A stretch of 64,000 nucleotides of DNA, from positions 1,220,501 to 1,284,500 of the forward strand of contig NZ_CP049616.1 in assembly GCF_011068285.1 (NCBI RefSeq), written 5' to 3'. The DNA comes from Flagellimonas oceani (GTDB lineage Bacteria > Bacteroidota > Bacteroidia > Flavobacteriales > Flavobacteriaceae). Within the stretch, counting starts at the first letter, position 1. Each line of letters starts with the position of its first letter. The position numbers were made by a program, and so were the translations under genes. The notes beneath the pieces are model-generated. The model was not told the origin of the DNA, ran no database searches, and worked only from the letters and a program-made list of their open reading frames with translations. This document shows positions 36,996-46,713 of the stretch, piece by piece.

Positions 36996-38219
36996 TTAAA
37001 AATCAATCCGCTTTTTCATTTGTGATGCTTGTTTGGTAGAGACCAAATAACAAAGGAAAACGAAAATCCCCATAAGATATGGTTGATTGATTACGGTTTG
37101 AAGAGTCATCATATAAATGAAAAGTACAGCTATAAGACTCAATGCGAAAACCCTTTTTCCAGCATCAATCCCCATTGCTTTGCGTACATAGGTGATTGGG
37201 ATGGCAAGAAAAATTAAAAAAACAAAAATTCCAGAGTCTGCCCAAACACCAAAATATGTGTTGTGCCCCCTTATTTCATTGGCAAAGTAAATACCATTGC
37301 CCAAAATCGGGTTTTCAAAAACATAGTTGAGCATATTTAATAGCAACTCGTCTCGGCTAGAACTATCTACTTTGTCAACATTAAGGGTTAAAATATTTAT
37401 CACATTTTCCAATCTATCCTTTTGAGAGTCATTTAAAACGTTGGAATTTAATCCATATTGGATTCCCAAAACCAGAATCAGTGGCAAAATGAAAAAAAGA
37501 ATAAAGAATCTTTTAAGATTGAATTCTTTTAGTTGTTGTATTACAAGAATCAATATTAAAATTACCATTCCCGTTTTAGAAAATGCTAAAAAGAAAGCGT
37601 AAAAAGTGATGCCATATGATAAAAGCCTGATTGTTTTTTGAAAACTATTCTTAGCTTTCCAATAATTTCTAATCAAAACATAGGTTATTAGGCACATTAG
37701 AGCTGCATTGTTCGCATCTCCGTGAACGCCTCCTGCTCTGCTAAGATCATATTCATATATACCAAATTGGTCTACCGAATAGTTTATCTTATGGAAGAAA
37801 ATGAGCACAATATTGGCAAGCATGAAGGTAATAAGAGCTGTGTTCAAGAACAATTTTGTTCTCTTTTGATCATAAAGATATTCTGTAAAGGCCAAGAAAA
37901 AGAAGAAGGGAATCAAGGTTTTTAAAAAAGGAGGCGAATAATAATCATGTAGGGTATTTGCCAAAAATCCAATTGCAAAATAGGCTACAAAAAAAACGCG
38001 CCATAACTTGATCATTGATGGCTTTTTTTCACGTTTTTCCGTAAGCAACATAAGAATAAACGCCCCGACCCCAAGGCCGAGCATTCCGTAGGCAATTATT
38101 CTACTAATATTTTCGGATAAATAGAACGAAAAGAAAAATACTAAGTTAAGCGCATAATAAACAAAGGGGATTAAAATGCATAGGTGTTTTATTGTGGATG
38201 ACCTTAATAGTATCAACAT
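36996..38219 (-). CDS. Wzy-type polysaccharide polymerase / O-antigen-ligase-like membrane protein
   Basis: A 407-residue protein with about ten to twelve hydrophobic segments and a large loop holding YVFENPILGNGIYFANEIRG with HNTYFGVWADSGIF, the H-N-x-Y pattern of the Wzy/WaaL family (Wzy_C). Such proteins join lipid-linked repeat units in the periplasm. It overlaps the neighbouring GT4 gene by 7 bases, and with the flippase gene it marks the Wzx/Wzy assembly route. Sequence alone does not separate polymerase from ligase; being the only such gene here, polymerase is preferred. Confidence 0.82.
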   Translation of the reverse strand: MLILLRSSTIKHLCILIPFVYYALNLVFFFSFYLSENISRIIAYGMLGLGVGAFILMLLTEKREKKPSMIKLWRVFFVAYFAIGFLANTLHDYYSPPFLKTLIPFFFFLAFTEYLYDQKRTKLFLNTALITFMLANIVLIFFHKINYSVDQFGIYEYDLSRAGGVHGDANNAALMCLITYVLIRNYWKAKNSFQKTIRLLSYGITFYAFFLAFSKTGMVILILILVIQQLKEFNLKRFFILFFILPLILVLGIQYGLNSNVLNDSQKDRLENVINILTLNVDKVDSSSRDELLLNMLNYVFENPILGNGIYFANEIRGHNTYFGVWADSGIFVFLIFLAIPITYVRKAMGIDAGKRVFALSLIAVLFIYMMTLQTVINQPYLMGIFVFLCYLVSTKQASQMKKRIDF

Positions 38220-39292
38220 AGTATTTCTTCAAGAATTTCCTCCCATTTTTTATGAATAGATGACATATTGAACTTTTCGATACTGACAGGAGCACTTTGT
38301 CCTAACATTATTCTTTTTTCCTGATCAGCCATTAAGTTGTCCAAACCCTCTCTCATGATGGAGCTATTTTGATTCTCTATCAATATACCGTTCTTATTGT
38401 CGGTGATTATTTCAGACGGGCCGGTCAAGCAGTTGTAAGAGATGCAGGCCATACCTTGCGACATTGCCTCTATTAGTACCATAGGAAGTCCTTCGTACCT
38501 AGAGACCATTAAAAAAATCTCACTATCCCGCATAATTTCCCCAATTTTATTTGTAAACCCCAAGAACTCAATTGACGCTGGGTTTATCCGAAGCTCTTCC
38601 ATTTGATTTTTTAGTAGGCTTTCTCCTTTTTCTCCTTCACCGGCAATCAATAACTTCCAATCCTGGTGCTTTTGTAATAAGGGGCCAACAATGGGTACTA
38701 AGTTGTCCCATCCTTTTTGATAAATTTTGTTTAGGCTGCCAGCAACCAGAATATTTTTTTTTCGCGCTTTTCTTGGTTCCGAAATCGCACTAAATGTTGC
38801 AGGATTGTATACCACTTCAACCTTTGCTCCTTTATCTTTAAAAAAAGGTGCATCAAACTTTGTTAAAATAGTTATTAAATCGGCAAACTTATAAACGTTG
38901 TTTCTTGTGAAACGGGATAACTTGGTTTTGTCGCTCAGGTGATTGTTGTGCTCACAACCAATAGCTTTAATCTTGTAAACTTTAGAAACAAGTATTGAGA
39001 CCAGGTTTATTCTTGTAATAAATCCTATTGTTATGTCTGGGCGATTGGCTTTTTTTCGGTAAAAAGAGAGTAAATTGAAAAACCTTCTAACAGTATGGTT
39101 CGGTATCCATCCACCATAAAGTTTAATGTGCTCGATATTTGAAGGTAGGTCATAGGAGCTACTTTCGTTGAATGTGATGATTCTAACGTCGTGGTTTTCC
39201 CCAAATTTCTCAGCTAGGAGCACCAAAACTCTCTCGGCACCTCCGCCGGAAATGGCGTGGCAAACAAAATCAATCCTATATTTCCTGGGCAT
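38213..39292 (-). CDS. Glycosyltransferase family 4
   Basis: A 359-residue GT-B enzyme with VCHAISGGGAERVLVLLAEK, VAGSLNKIYQKGWDNLV and the donor-site MVSRYEGLPMVLIEAMSQG. It lies between the flippase gene (14-base gap upstream) and the polymerase gene (7-base overlap), so the three are co-transcribed. Adds one sugar of the repeat unit; donor not predictable. Confidence 0.87.
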   Translation of the reverse strand: MPRKYRIDFVCHAISGGGAERVLVLLAEKFGENHDVRIITFNESSSYDLPSNIEHIKLYGGWIPNHTVRRFFNLLSFYRKKANRPDITIGFITRINLVSILVSKVYKIKAIGCEHNNHLSDKTKLSRFTRNNVYKFADLITILTKFDAPFFKDKGAKVEVVYNPATFSAISEPRKARKKNILVAGSLNKIYQKGWDNLVPIVGPLLQKHQDWKLLIAGEGEKGESLLKNQMEELRINPASIEFLGFTNKIGEIMRDSEIFLMVSRYEGLPMVLIEAMSQGMACISYNCLTGPSEIITDNKNGILIENQNSSIMREGLDNLMADQEKRIMLGQSAPVSIEKFNMSSIHKKWEEILEEILC

Positions 39293-39306
39293 AATAAATT
39301 AATGTT

Positions 39307-40641
39307 TTAAGAGTTGCCAACTTCTTTTTTGCTCAATCGTATTGCATAACCTACATAGAAAAAGCTCGCTATAATGTAAACAATGGTGGTGCTCAAGACC
39401 AAACCATATACTTCGAAATACTTTATAAAGATAAAATTTAGGACAAGATTCAATATTAGGTTAAAAAAGGATAACCAAGCCATGAACTTGTTTTTGTTCA
39501 AAGCCGTAAGAAATCTAACAGTGATCAACGTACAAAGGTAAAACGGTACATGGAGCAAAAATATTATTTGAATTTTGGAAACAATCACGGTGTCTTCGCT
39601 GGTAAATTCTTTGCGCTCAAAAAACAATGCTATAATGTCGCTGCTAAAAAATATTAGTAGTGCACAAATTACCAATGCCCCCAGAAATGTAACCCCCCAA
39701 AGCTTTTTTAACTGTTTAAACGCTTTTTCCAAATTAGTGGCGATGGCTCTTGAAAAATGTGGCAAAAGGACATTGCTCAATGCAACCATTACTATGCTTA
39801 TGATAAAAGAAGGAATTTTAATACCGTAATTGATCGCTGCGATAGAACCTATGGCAAGTTGAGCGGCAAAGAATTGGTCAACAAAAGGATTTATCCCTGT
39901 TAACAGTCCCGATGTTACCTTTGGGGGATACTGCCTCATCATCTCACGAATGTTCTGATTAATTTCAATTTTTGAAATTGTAATTAGTTTTTTGCGCCAT
40001 ACAAAAAAAATCAAATGCGAAAAGCTAAGTACACTGCCTATCAACATGGAATAGGCCAAAACATAATCACCAAAAAAATCCCTAAAGTAGAACAAGGATA
40101 AAAGTGTTACCAACGGGGGATACGCCAATGTTATTTTGGACAAGAAAAAGTGTCCTTCAATCTCCAGGAGTGCGTTTCCAAAACTTGCAAAGCCCCAGAA
40201 AAAAATACAGGGCAATACAATATATATTTGATTTCTGACCAATTGGTAGTATTCCATGGTATGATCCGGAAAAACGCTCTCCAAAAAAAACTGGGAAAAA
40301 ACCAAAGTCACTACACAGAGGATAGTTACTATACCCAGTATGGAAATGAGGGATACGCTTTGAAACGAACCTAATTGTTTTGAGCTCTTCTCCTCAATTA
40401 TATAATTAGGTATAAAAAGACTATTTAATGACCCAATAAATACCTGTTGGATAAAGTTTGGGATTAAAATGGCAATCAAAAAGGTGTCGAGAAAAATTGA
40501 AAGTCCAAAAGAAGCCGCTACTTCTGTTTCCTTAAAAAAGGATAATACTTTTACACCAAAGGTGATACCTCCGACCAAAATAATATTTTTGATCAGTTTG
40601 TTTTTTAATCCGCCGTTTACTTTTTGGATAATGCTCCTCAT
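39307..40641 (-). CDS. MurJ/MviN-like lipid-linked oligosaccharide flippase (Wzx role)
   Basis: A 444-residue multi-pass protein, beginning with a short basic tail and the MurJ-like segment VKVLSFFKETEVAASFG, then LDTFLIAILIPNFIQQVF and many further helices. It belongs to the MOP superfamily. Placed in a polysaccharide locus without another flippase, it most likely carries the undecaprenyl-linked repeat unit across the membrane, the Wzx job, and not lipid II. MurJ-like flippases in this role are known in Bacteroidota. The assignment of cargo is inferred. Confidence 0.82.
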   Translation of the reverse strand: MRSIIQKVNGGLKNKLIKNIILVGGITFGVKVLSFFKETEVAASFGLSIFLDTFLIAILIPNFIQQVFIGSLNSLFIPNYIIEEKSSKQLGSFQSVSLISILGIVTILCVVTLVFSQFFLESVFPDHTMEYYQLVRNQIYIVLPCIFFWGFASFGNALLEIEGHFFLSKITLAYPPLVTLLSLFYFRDFFGDYVLAYSMLIGSVLSFSHLIFFVWRKKLITISKIEINQNIREMMRQYPPKVTSGLLTGINPFVDQFFAAQLAIGSIAAINYGIKIPSFIISIVMVALSNVLLPHFSRAIATNLEKAFKQLKKLWGVTFLGALVICALLIFFSSDIIALFFERKEFTSEDTVIVSKIQIIFLLHVPFYLCTLITVRFLTALNKNKFMAWLSFFNLILNLVLNFIFIKYFEVYGLVLSTTIVYIIASFFYVGYAIRLSKKEVGNS

Positions 40642-40761
40642 GGATTATTTATGACAATCATAGAATCAACAGCAAATAGGATCATTTGAATTAATTGATT
40701 TAAACTAGAGGTGAAACAGGTAACCCTTTGGTGTTCAGCTACAAAATGAGTTTGGTATTAA

Positions 40762-42093
40762 TCAGGATTTCTTGCCTATTTGATAGTATTCGAACTCCAT
40801 AGATTTTAACTTGTCATGATCGTACTGGTTTCTACCATCAAAAATGACTGCTGATTTCAGCAATTTCTTTAGTTCACCAAAGTCCGGTGCCCTAAACTCT
40901 TTCCATTCAGTAAGTAAAATCATAGCATCTGCATTTTCCAAGGCTGCATATTTTGCCGTAAAATAAGTGATGTTCGGCACGTCCTTAAGATAAAAATGTT
41001 GTGCTTCGTCCATTGCTTTTGGGTCATATGCATTGATTTTGGCCCCTCTTTTGGTCAACTCCTTTATAATATATATTGCAGGAGCTTCACGCATATCGTC
41101 GGTTCCCGGTTTGAAGGAAAGCCCCCAAACGGCAAAAGTCAATCCGCTTAAGTCTTCACCATATTTTTCCGTTACCTTTTTTGCGATGACAAATTTTTGA
41201 CGGTCGTTGACATCTTCCACAGCTTTGATGAGTTCTGGGGTATAACCGTGCTCTTCCGCTGTTCTTTTGAGTGCTTTCACATCTTTTGGGAAGCATGAGC
41301 CTCCGTATCCGCTTCCTGGGTATATAAAGCTGTATCCGATACGGCTATCGGAGCCAATCCCTATTCTGACCTTATTCACATCCGCATCTACCAGTTCACA
41401 TATATTGGCAACCTCGTTCATGAATGAGATCTTGGTGGCCAACATGGCATTTGCCACATACTTGGTCATCTCCGCAGACCTTACATCCATAGTGATCAAA
41501 CGATCCATACTGCTCCTAAAAAATGGGGAATAGAGGTTGCGCATTATCTTAGTGGCACTATCATCATCCGAACCAACAACAACTCTGTCCGGTTTCAGAA
41601 AATCATTTATAGCATCACCTTCCTTTAAAAATTCGGGATTGGAGACTACATGGAATTCAATATCGGCATTTCTTTTCTTTAGCTCTTTTGCAATGGTCTC
41701 CCGAACTTTGTCCGCCGTTCCCACGGGCACGGTGGATTTATCCACGACGATAAGGGGAGTGGACATGTGTTCACCAATTTCTTTGGCAACCTGCAGTACA
41801 TATTTAAGGTCTGCCGAACCGTCTTCGCCCATTGGTGTACCAACGGCTATGAAAGCAACATCACATTGATTTAAATTGTCTTTAAGGCTCGTGCTGAAAA
41901 GAAGGGTATTGTTTTCAATGTTTCTTTTTACCATGGGCTCCAAACCAGGCTCATAGATGGGAATAATTCCTTTTTTAAGCCCTTTTATCTTATTTTCATC
42001 TACATCTATGCAGGTGACCGTGTTTCCCATTTCGGCAAAACAGGTTCCACTTACCAAGCCAACATATCCGGTTCCGATTACTGTTAAATTCAT
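40762..42093 (-). CDS. ugd: UDP-glucose 6-dehydrogenase
   Basis: A 443-residue enzyme that oxidises UDP-glucose to UDP-glucuronate with two NAD. It has the N-terminal Rossmann motif GTGYVGLVSGTCFAEMG, the catalytic cysteine in GSGYGGSCFPKDV, and the C-terminal FAVWGLSFKPGTDDMREAP. Length fits the bacterial family. It supplies uronic acid to the polymer and to the epimerase encoded 76 bases upstream. Confidence 0.93.
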   Translation of the reverse strand: MNLTVIGTGYVGLVSGTCFAEMGNTVTCIDVDENKIKGLKKGIIPIYEPGLEPMVKRNIENNTLLFSTSLKDNLNQCDVAFIAVGTPMGEDGSADLKYVLQVAKEIGEHMSTPLIVVDKSTVPVGTADKVRETIAKELKKRNADIEFHVVSNPEFLKEGDAINDFLKPDRVVVGSDDDSATKIMRNLYSPFFRSSMDRLITMDVRSAEMTKYVANAMLATKISFMNEVANICELVDADVNKVRIGIGSDSRIGYSFIYPGSGYGGSCFPKDVKALKRTAEEHGYTPELIKAVEDVNDRQKFVIAKKVTEKYGEDLSGLTFAVWGLSFKPGTDDMREAPAIYIIKELTKRGAKINAYDPKAMDEAQHFYLKDVPNITYFTAKYAALENADAMILLTEWKEFRAPDFGELKKLLKSAVIFDGRNQYDHDKLKSMEFEYYQIGKKS

Positions 42094-42169
42094 GATTAAA
42101 GTTTAGTTTAAAAGTATTTTTAAGTTTTGTAAGGACAATTATTGAAACGTTGTAAAGTTGTTTTTATGA

Positions 42170-43204
42170 TTATCCCCTGTTTACATTGTAAAATTCTTTG
42201 TACCAATCGACAAACTTATGGATTCCCTGATTAATAGGGGTATTGGGTTTGTAGCCGTAGTCCATGATCAATTCATCTACATTTGCCCAAGTTTTTTCTA
42301 CATCTCCAGGTTGCATGGGCAAGTTTTCTCGGATTGCCTTTAAATCAAGGCTGTTCTCTATAGCTTCAATAAAGTCTAAAAGTTTGACCGATTTGTTGTT
42401 CCCAATATTGTAAAGTCTATACAGGTCATTCTTCTTTGAGCGTTCTGTTGTATCTTTTTCAATGATTCGTACAATACCCTCTGTAATATCATCTATATAG
42501 GTAAAATCCCTTTCTAGGTTACCGTGATTGAATACTTTTATTGGTTCTCCGTTCAAAATTGCCTTTGTAAATAAAAACAAGGCCATGTCAGGTCTGCCCC
42601 ATGGTCCATAAACAGTAAAAAATCTAAGTCCGGTAGTGTTGAAGTTGTACAGATGGCTATACGTGTGCGCCATAAGTTCGTTGCTCTTTTTGGAAGCTGC
42701 GTACAGGCTTACCGGTTGGTCCACCGGATCGCTGGTTTCAAAAGGTATTTTTTTGTTGAGACCATATACACTGGAACTGCTGGCATACACCAGGTGTTTT
42801 ACTTTATGGTGACGACATCCCTCCAGAATGTTCAAGAAGCCAACAATGTTACTTTCTACATAGGCCCCAGGATTTTCTAGACTATATCTTACACCTGCCT
42901 GGGCCGCCAAATTGCATACAACATCAAAGTTCTCCTCCTTGAATAGGTTTGCAATACTTTCACGATCTGACAAATCCATTTTTACAAAGCGAAATGAAGG
43001 TTTGGTGTGGCTTCTGGTAATCAAGCCTTCTTTGGAGGCTTCACTCTTTTCAATACCAAGTTCCTTCAATCGGGCGAACTTAAGATTGGTATCGTAATAG
43101 TTGTTGATATTATCGAGGCCAACCACATCATGGCCTAAATCTGTTAATCTGTCGGATACGTAGAAGCCAATAAAACCAGCGGCGCCGGTGACCAGAATTT
43201 TCAT
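42170..43204 (-). CDS. NAD-dependent epimerase, probable UDP-glucuronate 4-epimerase
   Basis: A 344-residue extended SDR with GAAGFIGFYVSDRL, VVGLDNINNYYDTNLK, the catalytic Ser/Tyr/Lys set in YASSSSVYG and YAASKKSNE, and FFTVYGPWGRPDMALF. The LDNINNYYD and YGPWGRPDM features are typical of UDP-glucuronate 4-epimerases (LspL/CapI type), which make UDP-galacturonate. Next to ugd this gives a two-step route from UDP-glucose to UDP-GalA. It is the first gene of the minus-strand half of the locus. Confidence 0.88.
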   Translation of the reverse strand: MKILVTGAAGFIGFYVSDRLTDLGHDVVGLDNINNYYDTNLKFARLKELGIEKSEASKEGLITRSHTKPSFRFVKMDLSDRESIANLFKEENFDVVCNLAAQAGVRYSLENPGAYVESNIVGFLNILEGCRHHKVKHLVYASSSSVYGLNKKIPFETSDPVDQPVSLYAASKKSNELMAHTYSHLYNFNTTGLRFFTVYGPWGRPDMALFLFTKAILNGEPIKVFNHGNLERDFTYIDDITEGIVRIIEKDTTERSKKNDLYRLYNIGNNKSVKLLDFIEAIENSLDLKAIRENLPMQPGDVEKTWANVDELIMDYGYKPNTPINQGIHKFVDWYKEFYNVNRG

Positions 43205-43633
43205 GTTCAGCTTTAGTGTGTTAAGGGTTTGTTGTAATTCAGTCTTGGGGAAGCGTGTTAGGTGTTTGTTATAAAAGTATTTATTGCAAAGATGAATAAA
43301 AAATAAACTGCTGTAGTGGGTAAAGGAGATTATCTACCGAAAAACTCGATTAAGTTCAAAAATGGATTTTATTGACCTTCATATTACAAGATGATGAAGC
43401 TGGTTTGAAACGGGCCGTGCAAGATATAGTGCTCTGGGTAAAGCATCAAGAGATGAGGTAATTTGTTGTATCGGAGTTCTAATTCGGTGCTTTTGTCTAA
43501 TTCCAGGCACTTAATCGATTATTTTTTTCCTTCGGCGAATAGTGGGTGCAATTGTTAGAAACGCTCAATAATACCATTACTTTTACTATCGAGAAAACAA
43601 TTTCTCACCTACTTATATCAACCCAAAACCAAT
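43205..43633. promoter_or_regulatory. 429-base divergent intergenic region between the two halves of the polysaccharide locus
   Basis: The minus-strand operon and the plus-strand operon start on either side. On the minus strand CATCTTTG (43287-43294) is one base off the TAnnTTTG box and about 83 bases from the epimerase ATG; this is weak. I see no strong palindrome, no riboswitch-like conserved block and no credible small ORF. The region is long enough for a regulated divergent promoter or an untranslated leader. Confidence 0.4.
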
Positions 43634-44767
43634 ATGGAAACCACAGTATTAAAGAAAATTTGGTTGTCGCCGCCCCACATGGGAGGAAACGAACAAACTT
43701 ATGTACAGGAGGCCTTTGATTCTAATTGGATCGCACCACTAGGACCAAACGTTCAAAATTTTGAACTGGCAATAGAGCAGTTTGTTGGTAACGGTGTTCG
43801 CTCGGCTTGTTTGAGCTCGGGTACCGCTGCTATACATCTTGCACTTGAAATTTTGGGTGTAGGACGAGGGGATGAGGTTATTTGCCAAAGCTTCACTTTC
43901 GCCGCATCGGCAAATCCCATTACTTATTTAGGCGCTTCCCCGGTTTTTGTGGATAGCGAATCCGATACTTGGAACATATCCCCAAATCTTTTAAGGGAAG
44001 CAATATCGGACAGGATCGCCAAGGGAAGAAAACCAAAGGCAATAGTAGCGGTGCATTTATATGGAGTGCCCTATAAGGTGGATGAGATTCATGCAATAGC
44101 AAACAAATTTAACATACCAATTATTGAAGATAGCGCCGAGGCATTGGGAAGCACTTACAGGGGATTCAATTGTGGAAGCTTCGGAGATATAGGAATACTA
44201 TCTTTTAACGGCAATAAGATCATAACCACCTCTGGGGGTGGCGCTCTGCTTTGTAAGGATGTGAAGACCAAAGAGAAAGCGGTATTTTTGGCCACTCAGG
44301 CTAGGGATAATGCACCTCATTATCAGCATTCCGAGATTGGTTACAATTATAGGATGAGCAATGTTTTGGCGGGCATTGGTCGCGGTCAAATGGAAGTGCT
44401 CCCAGAAAGGGTGGAGTCCAGAAGAAGAAATTTTGAGTTTTACAGGGAACATTTATCGGATATTTCCGGGATATCGTTTGTAAAGGAGCCAGAATGGAGC
44501 AGTTCCAATAGATGGCTTACATGTATTTTAACACCATCATACGAGTTTAGAGAACGTATAAGGCTTGCTCTCGAGAACGAAAACATCGAATCCAGGCCTT
44601 TGTGGAAACCCATGCACCTACAACCCATATTCGAAGACAGCTTATCCTATGTGAACGGAACAAGTGAAGATTTGTTCGAAAGAGGACTTTGTTTGCCAAG
44701 TGGTTCCAGTTTGGAGCACAATGACTTGGAAAGAATTTGTGGAATCATAAAAAAATTGCTCAAATGA
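43634..44767 (+). CDS. DegT/DnrJ/EryC1/StrS aminotransferase (PglE-like)
   Basis: A 377-residue PLP enzyme that puts an amino group on a 4-keto (or 3-keto) sugar nucleotide. It begins METTVLKKIWLSPPHMGGNE and has ACLSSGTAAIHLAL, EDSAEALGSTYRG and the PLP lysine Lys195 in FNGNKIITTSGGG. The beginning WLSPPHMGG and the neighbouring PglF-type dehydratase gene point to the PglE-type UDP-4-amino-sugar subgroup. The end overlaps the next gene by four bases (ATGA). The third enzyme of the bacillosamine route, a PglD acetyltransferase, is not clearly identified here. Confidence 0.88.
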   Translation: METTVLKKIWLSPPHMGGNEQTYVQEAFDSNWIAPLGPNVQNFELAIEQFVGNGVRSACLSSGTAAIHLALEILGVGRGDEVICQSFTFAASANPITYLGASPVFVDSESDTWNISPNLLREAISDRIAKGRKPKAIVAVHLYGVPYKVDEIHAIANKFNIPIIEDSAEALGSTYRGFNCGSFGDIGILSFNGNKIITTSGGGALLCKDVKTKEKAVFLATQARDNAPHYQHSEIGYNYRMSNVLAGIGRGQMEVLPERVESRRRNFEFYREHLSDISGISFVKEPEWSSSNRWLTCILTPSYEFRERIRLALENENIESRPLWKPMHLQPIFEDSLSYVNGTSEDLFERGLCLPSGSSLEHNDLERICGIIKKLLK

Positions 44768-46710
44768 TCAAGGACTTCTTAAATGGTAAGGGAAAGCGTT
44801 ATGCCTCAAAATGGACGGTACTTTTAATAGATATATCTATTGTTTCATTTTCGTTTATTTTGGCATACATCATAAGGTTTAACCTTAGCTTTAATTTTGA
44901 TGTACAAAGGTTATCCATACAGCTGCCCATTATAATGGTCTTGTTCCTGCTCTCTTTTTTGATTGTAGGGAGCTACAAAGGGGTCGTAAGGCATACGGGA
45001 ATCAAGGATGTTTATGCAATCTTCAATGCAGTTTGCTTGGCAAGTATTGGTGCCATAGCCGTGGTTATGCTCAACAGATATCTGGATTTTGTTGAAGGAT
45101 TTACAATACCATTGTCCATTATCATTATCAATAGCTTGTTGACCTTTGTAGCGTTGGCAGCCTCAAGATATGTATTTAAAATATCTTACGAGAGTTTGAT
45201 GAAAAGAGGTCAGGCCCCATCCAAAAATTTAATGATATATGGAGCGGGGGAATCAGGGATCATTACCTATAATACATTGACCAACCATTCAAAAATGGGT
45301 GTAAAGGTCGTTGGTTTTGTTGATAATAATCTACAGAAGGTCGGCAAGCAGATAAATGGAGTAAAAGTCTATGATAAGTCCATTCTTACCGAAGATTTTG
45401 TAAAGTTCAATAATATATCCGAGGTCATTTTTTCCATACAGAGCATTAGTCCAAAACAATTGAGGGTTTTGGTGAATGAGATTGTTGACCTTCCCGTAAA
45501 AGTAAAGATCGTACCTCCAGTAGAAGATTGGATCAACGGTGAGCTGAAAGTATCACAGATAAAGAGGGTACAGATAGAGGACTTGTTGGACCGCCCGCCA
45601 ATTGAGATAAAGAACAGTAAAGTTGTAAAGGATTTTGATGACAAGGTCATAATGGTTACTGGTGGTGCGGGCTCCATTGGTAGTGAGCTGGTAAGGCAAA
45701 TTTGCAAATACAATTATCGTTCTTTGATAGTGGTGGACCAAGCCGAATCTGCACTGTACGATCTGCAGCAAGAATTGAAACAAGCCGGATTCTTTAATTT
45801 TGTTCCGATTGTTGGGGATATTAGGGACAAGAATAAGATGCGGGTTCTTTTTGATCAGTACCGGCCCGACAGAATATTCCATGCAGCTGCGTATAAACAT
45901 GTTCCACTAATGGAACAGAACCCTTACGAAGCAGTAAAGATCAATGTGGCGGGAACCAAGACCATTGTAGATCTTGCTTTTGAATATGAAGTGGAAAAAT
46001 TTGTCTTTGTTTCCACGGACAAGGCGGTTAACCCGACCAATATAATGGGCGCCACCAAGCGTATTGCCGAAATGTATATAAGTTGTAGGCAACAAGAGGG
46101 GAAAACAAAGTTCATAACCACTAGGTTCGGTAATGTTCTTGGATCTAACGGTTCCGTAATCCCATTGTTCAGAAAGCAAATTGAAAAGGGGGGACCACTA
46201 ACGGTTACCCACAAAGATATTACCAGGTATTTTATGACCATACCCGAAGCGTCCCAATTGGTTTTGGAAGCCGGGGCCATGGGCAAGGGAGGTGAGATTT
46301 TCATATTCGATATGGGCGAATCCGTAAAGATTATGGATCTTGCCAAGAATATGATACGCCTTTCCGGTCTTCATTATCCAGATGATATTGACATACAGAT
46401 TACCGGACTGAGGCCTGGAGAAAAATTATATGAAGAACTTTTGGCCAATGGGGAAAATACCCTTCCAACCTACCATGATAAGATCATGATCAGTAAAGTA
46501 AGGGAAATCAACTACCCTAAAATTAGAACAATGATAGATGAGCTGTGCATATCGAATTTATTCTTTAAGGATAATGTGGTACAGTTAATGAAAAGTATTG
46601 TTCCGGAATATATTTCGAACAACTCGGATTTTTGTAAATTGGACGAAAATACATCAACCTTGAATGGCAAGGAGTCTACAAAAGTTCAATATCCTCAACT
46701 CAACAATTAA
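44764..46710 (+). CDS. Membrane-bound nucleoside-diphosphate-sugar dehydratase (PglF/CapD/FlaA1 family)
   Basis: A 648-residue protein started at the ATG at 44764, which overlaps the aminotransferase stop (ATGA); the TTG at 44737 would overlap further without support. Four N-terminal membrane helices (WTVLLIDISIVSFSFILAY onward) are followed by a CoA-binding-like Rossmann unit (IYGAGESGIITYNTL). The SDR catalytic domain has VTGGAGSIGSELVRQI and STDKAVNPTNIMGATKR, where Met replaces the usual Tyr as in PglF/WbpM. It removes water from UDP-GlcNAc to give the 4-keto-6-deoxy sugar used by the aminotransferase. Confidence 0.9.
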   Translation: MIKDFLNGKGKRYASKWTVLLIDISIVSFSFILAYIIRFNLSFNFDVQRLSIQLPIIMVLFLLSFLIVGSYKGVVRHTGIKDVYAIFNAVCLASIGAIAVVMLNRYLDFVEGFTIPLSIIIINSLLTFVALAASRYVFKISYESLMKRGQAPSKNLMIYGAGESGIITYNTLTNHSKMGVKVVGFVDNNLQKVGKQINGVKVYDKSILTEDFVKFNNISEVIFSIQSISPKQLRVLVNEIVDLPVKVKIVPPVEDWINGELKVSQIKRVQIEDLLDRPPIEIKNSKVVKDFDDKVIMVTGGAGSIGSELVRQICKYNYRSLIVVDQAESALYDLQQELKQAGFFNFVPIVGDIRDKNKMRVLFDQYRPDRIFHAAAYKHVPLMEQNPYEAVKINVAGTKTIVDLAFEYEVEKFVFVSTDKAVNPTNIMGATKRIAEMYISCRQQEGKTKFITTRFGNVLGSNGSVIPLFRKQIEKGGPLTVTHKDITRYFMTIPEASQLVLEAGAMGKGGEIFIFDMGESVKIMDLAKNMIRLSGLHYPDDIDIQITGLRPGEKLYEELLANGENTLPTYHDKIMISKVREINYPKIRTMIDELCISNLFFKDNVVQLMKSIVPEYISNNSDFCKLDENTSTLNGKESTKVQYPQLNN

Positions 46711-46713
46711 TAA

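Noticed and set aside
39307..40641. The housekeeping lipid II flippase MurJ
   Set aside because: Although MurJ-like, it lies within the polysaccharide operon between glycosyltransferase and sugar-nucleotide genes, and no other flippase is present, so a Wzx role is preferred.
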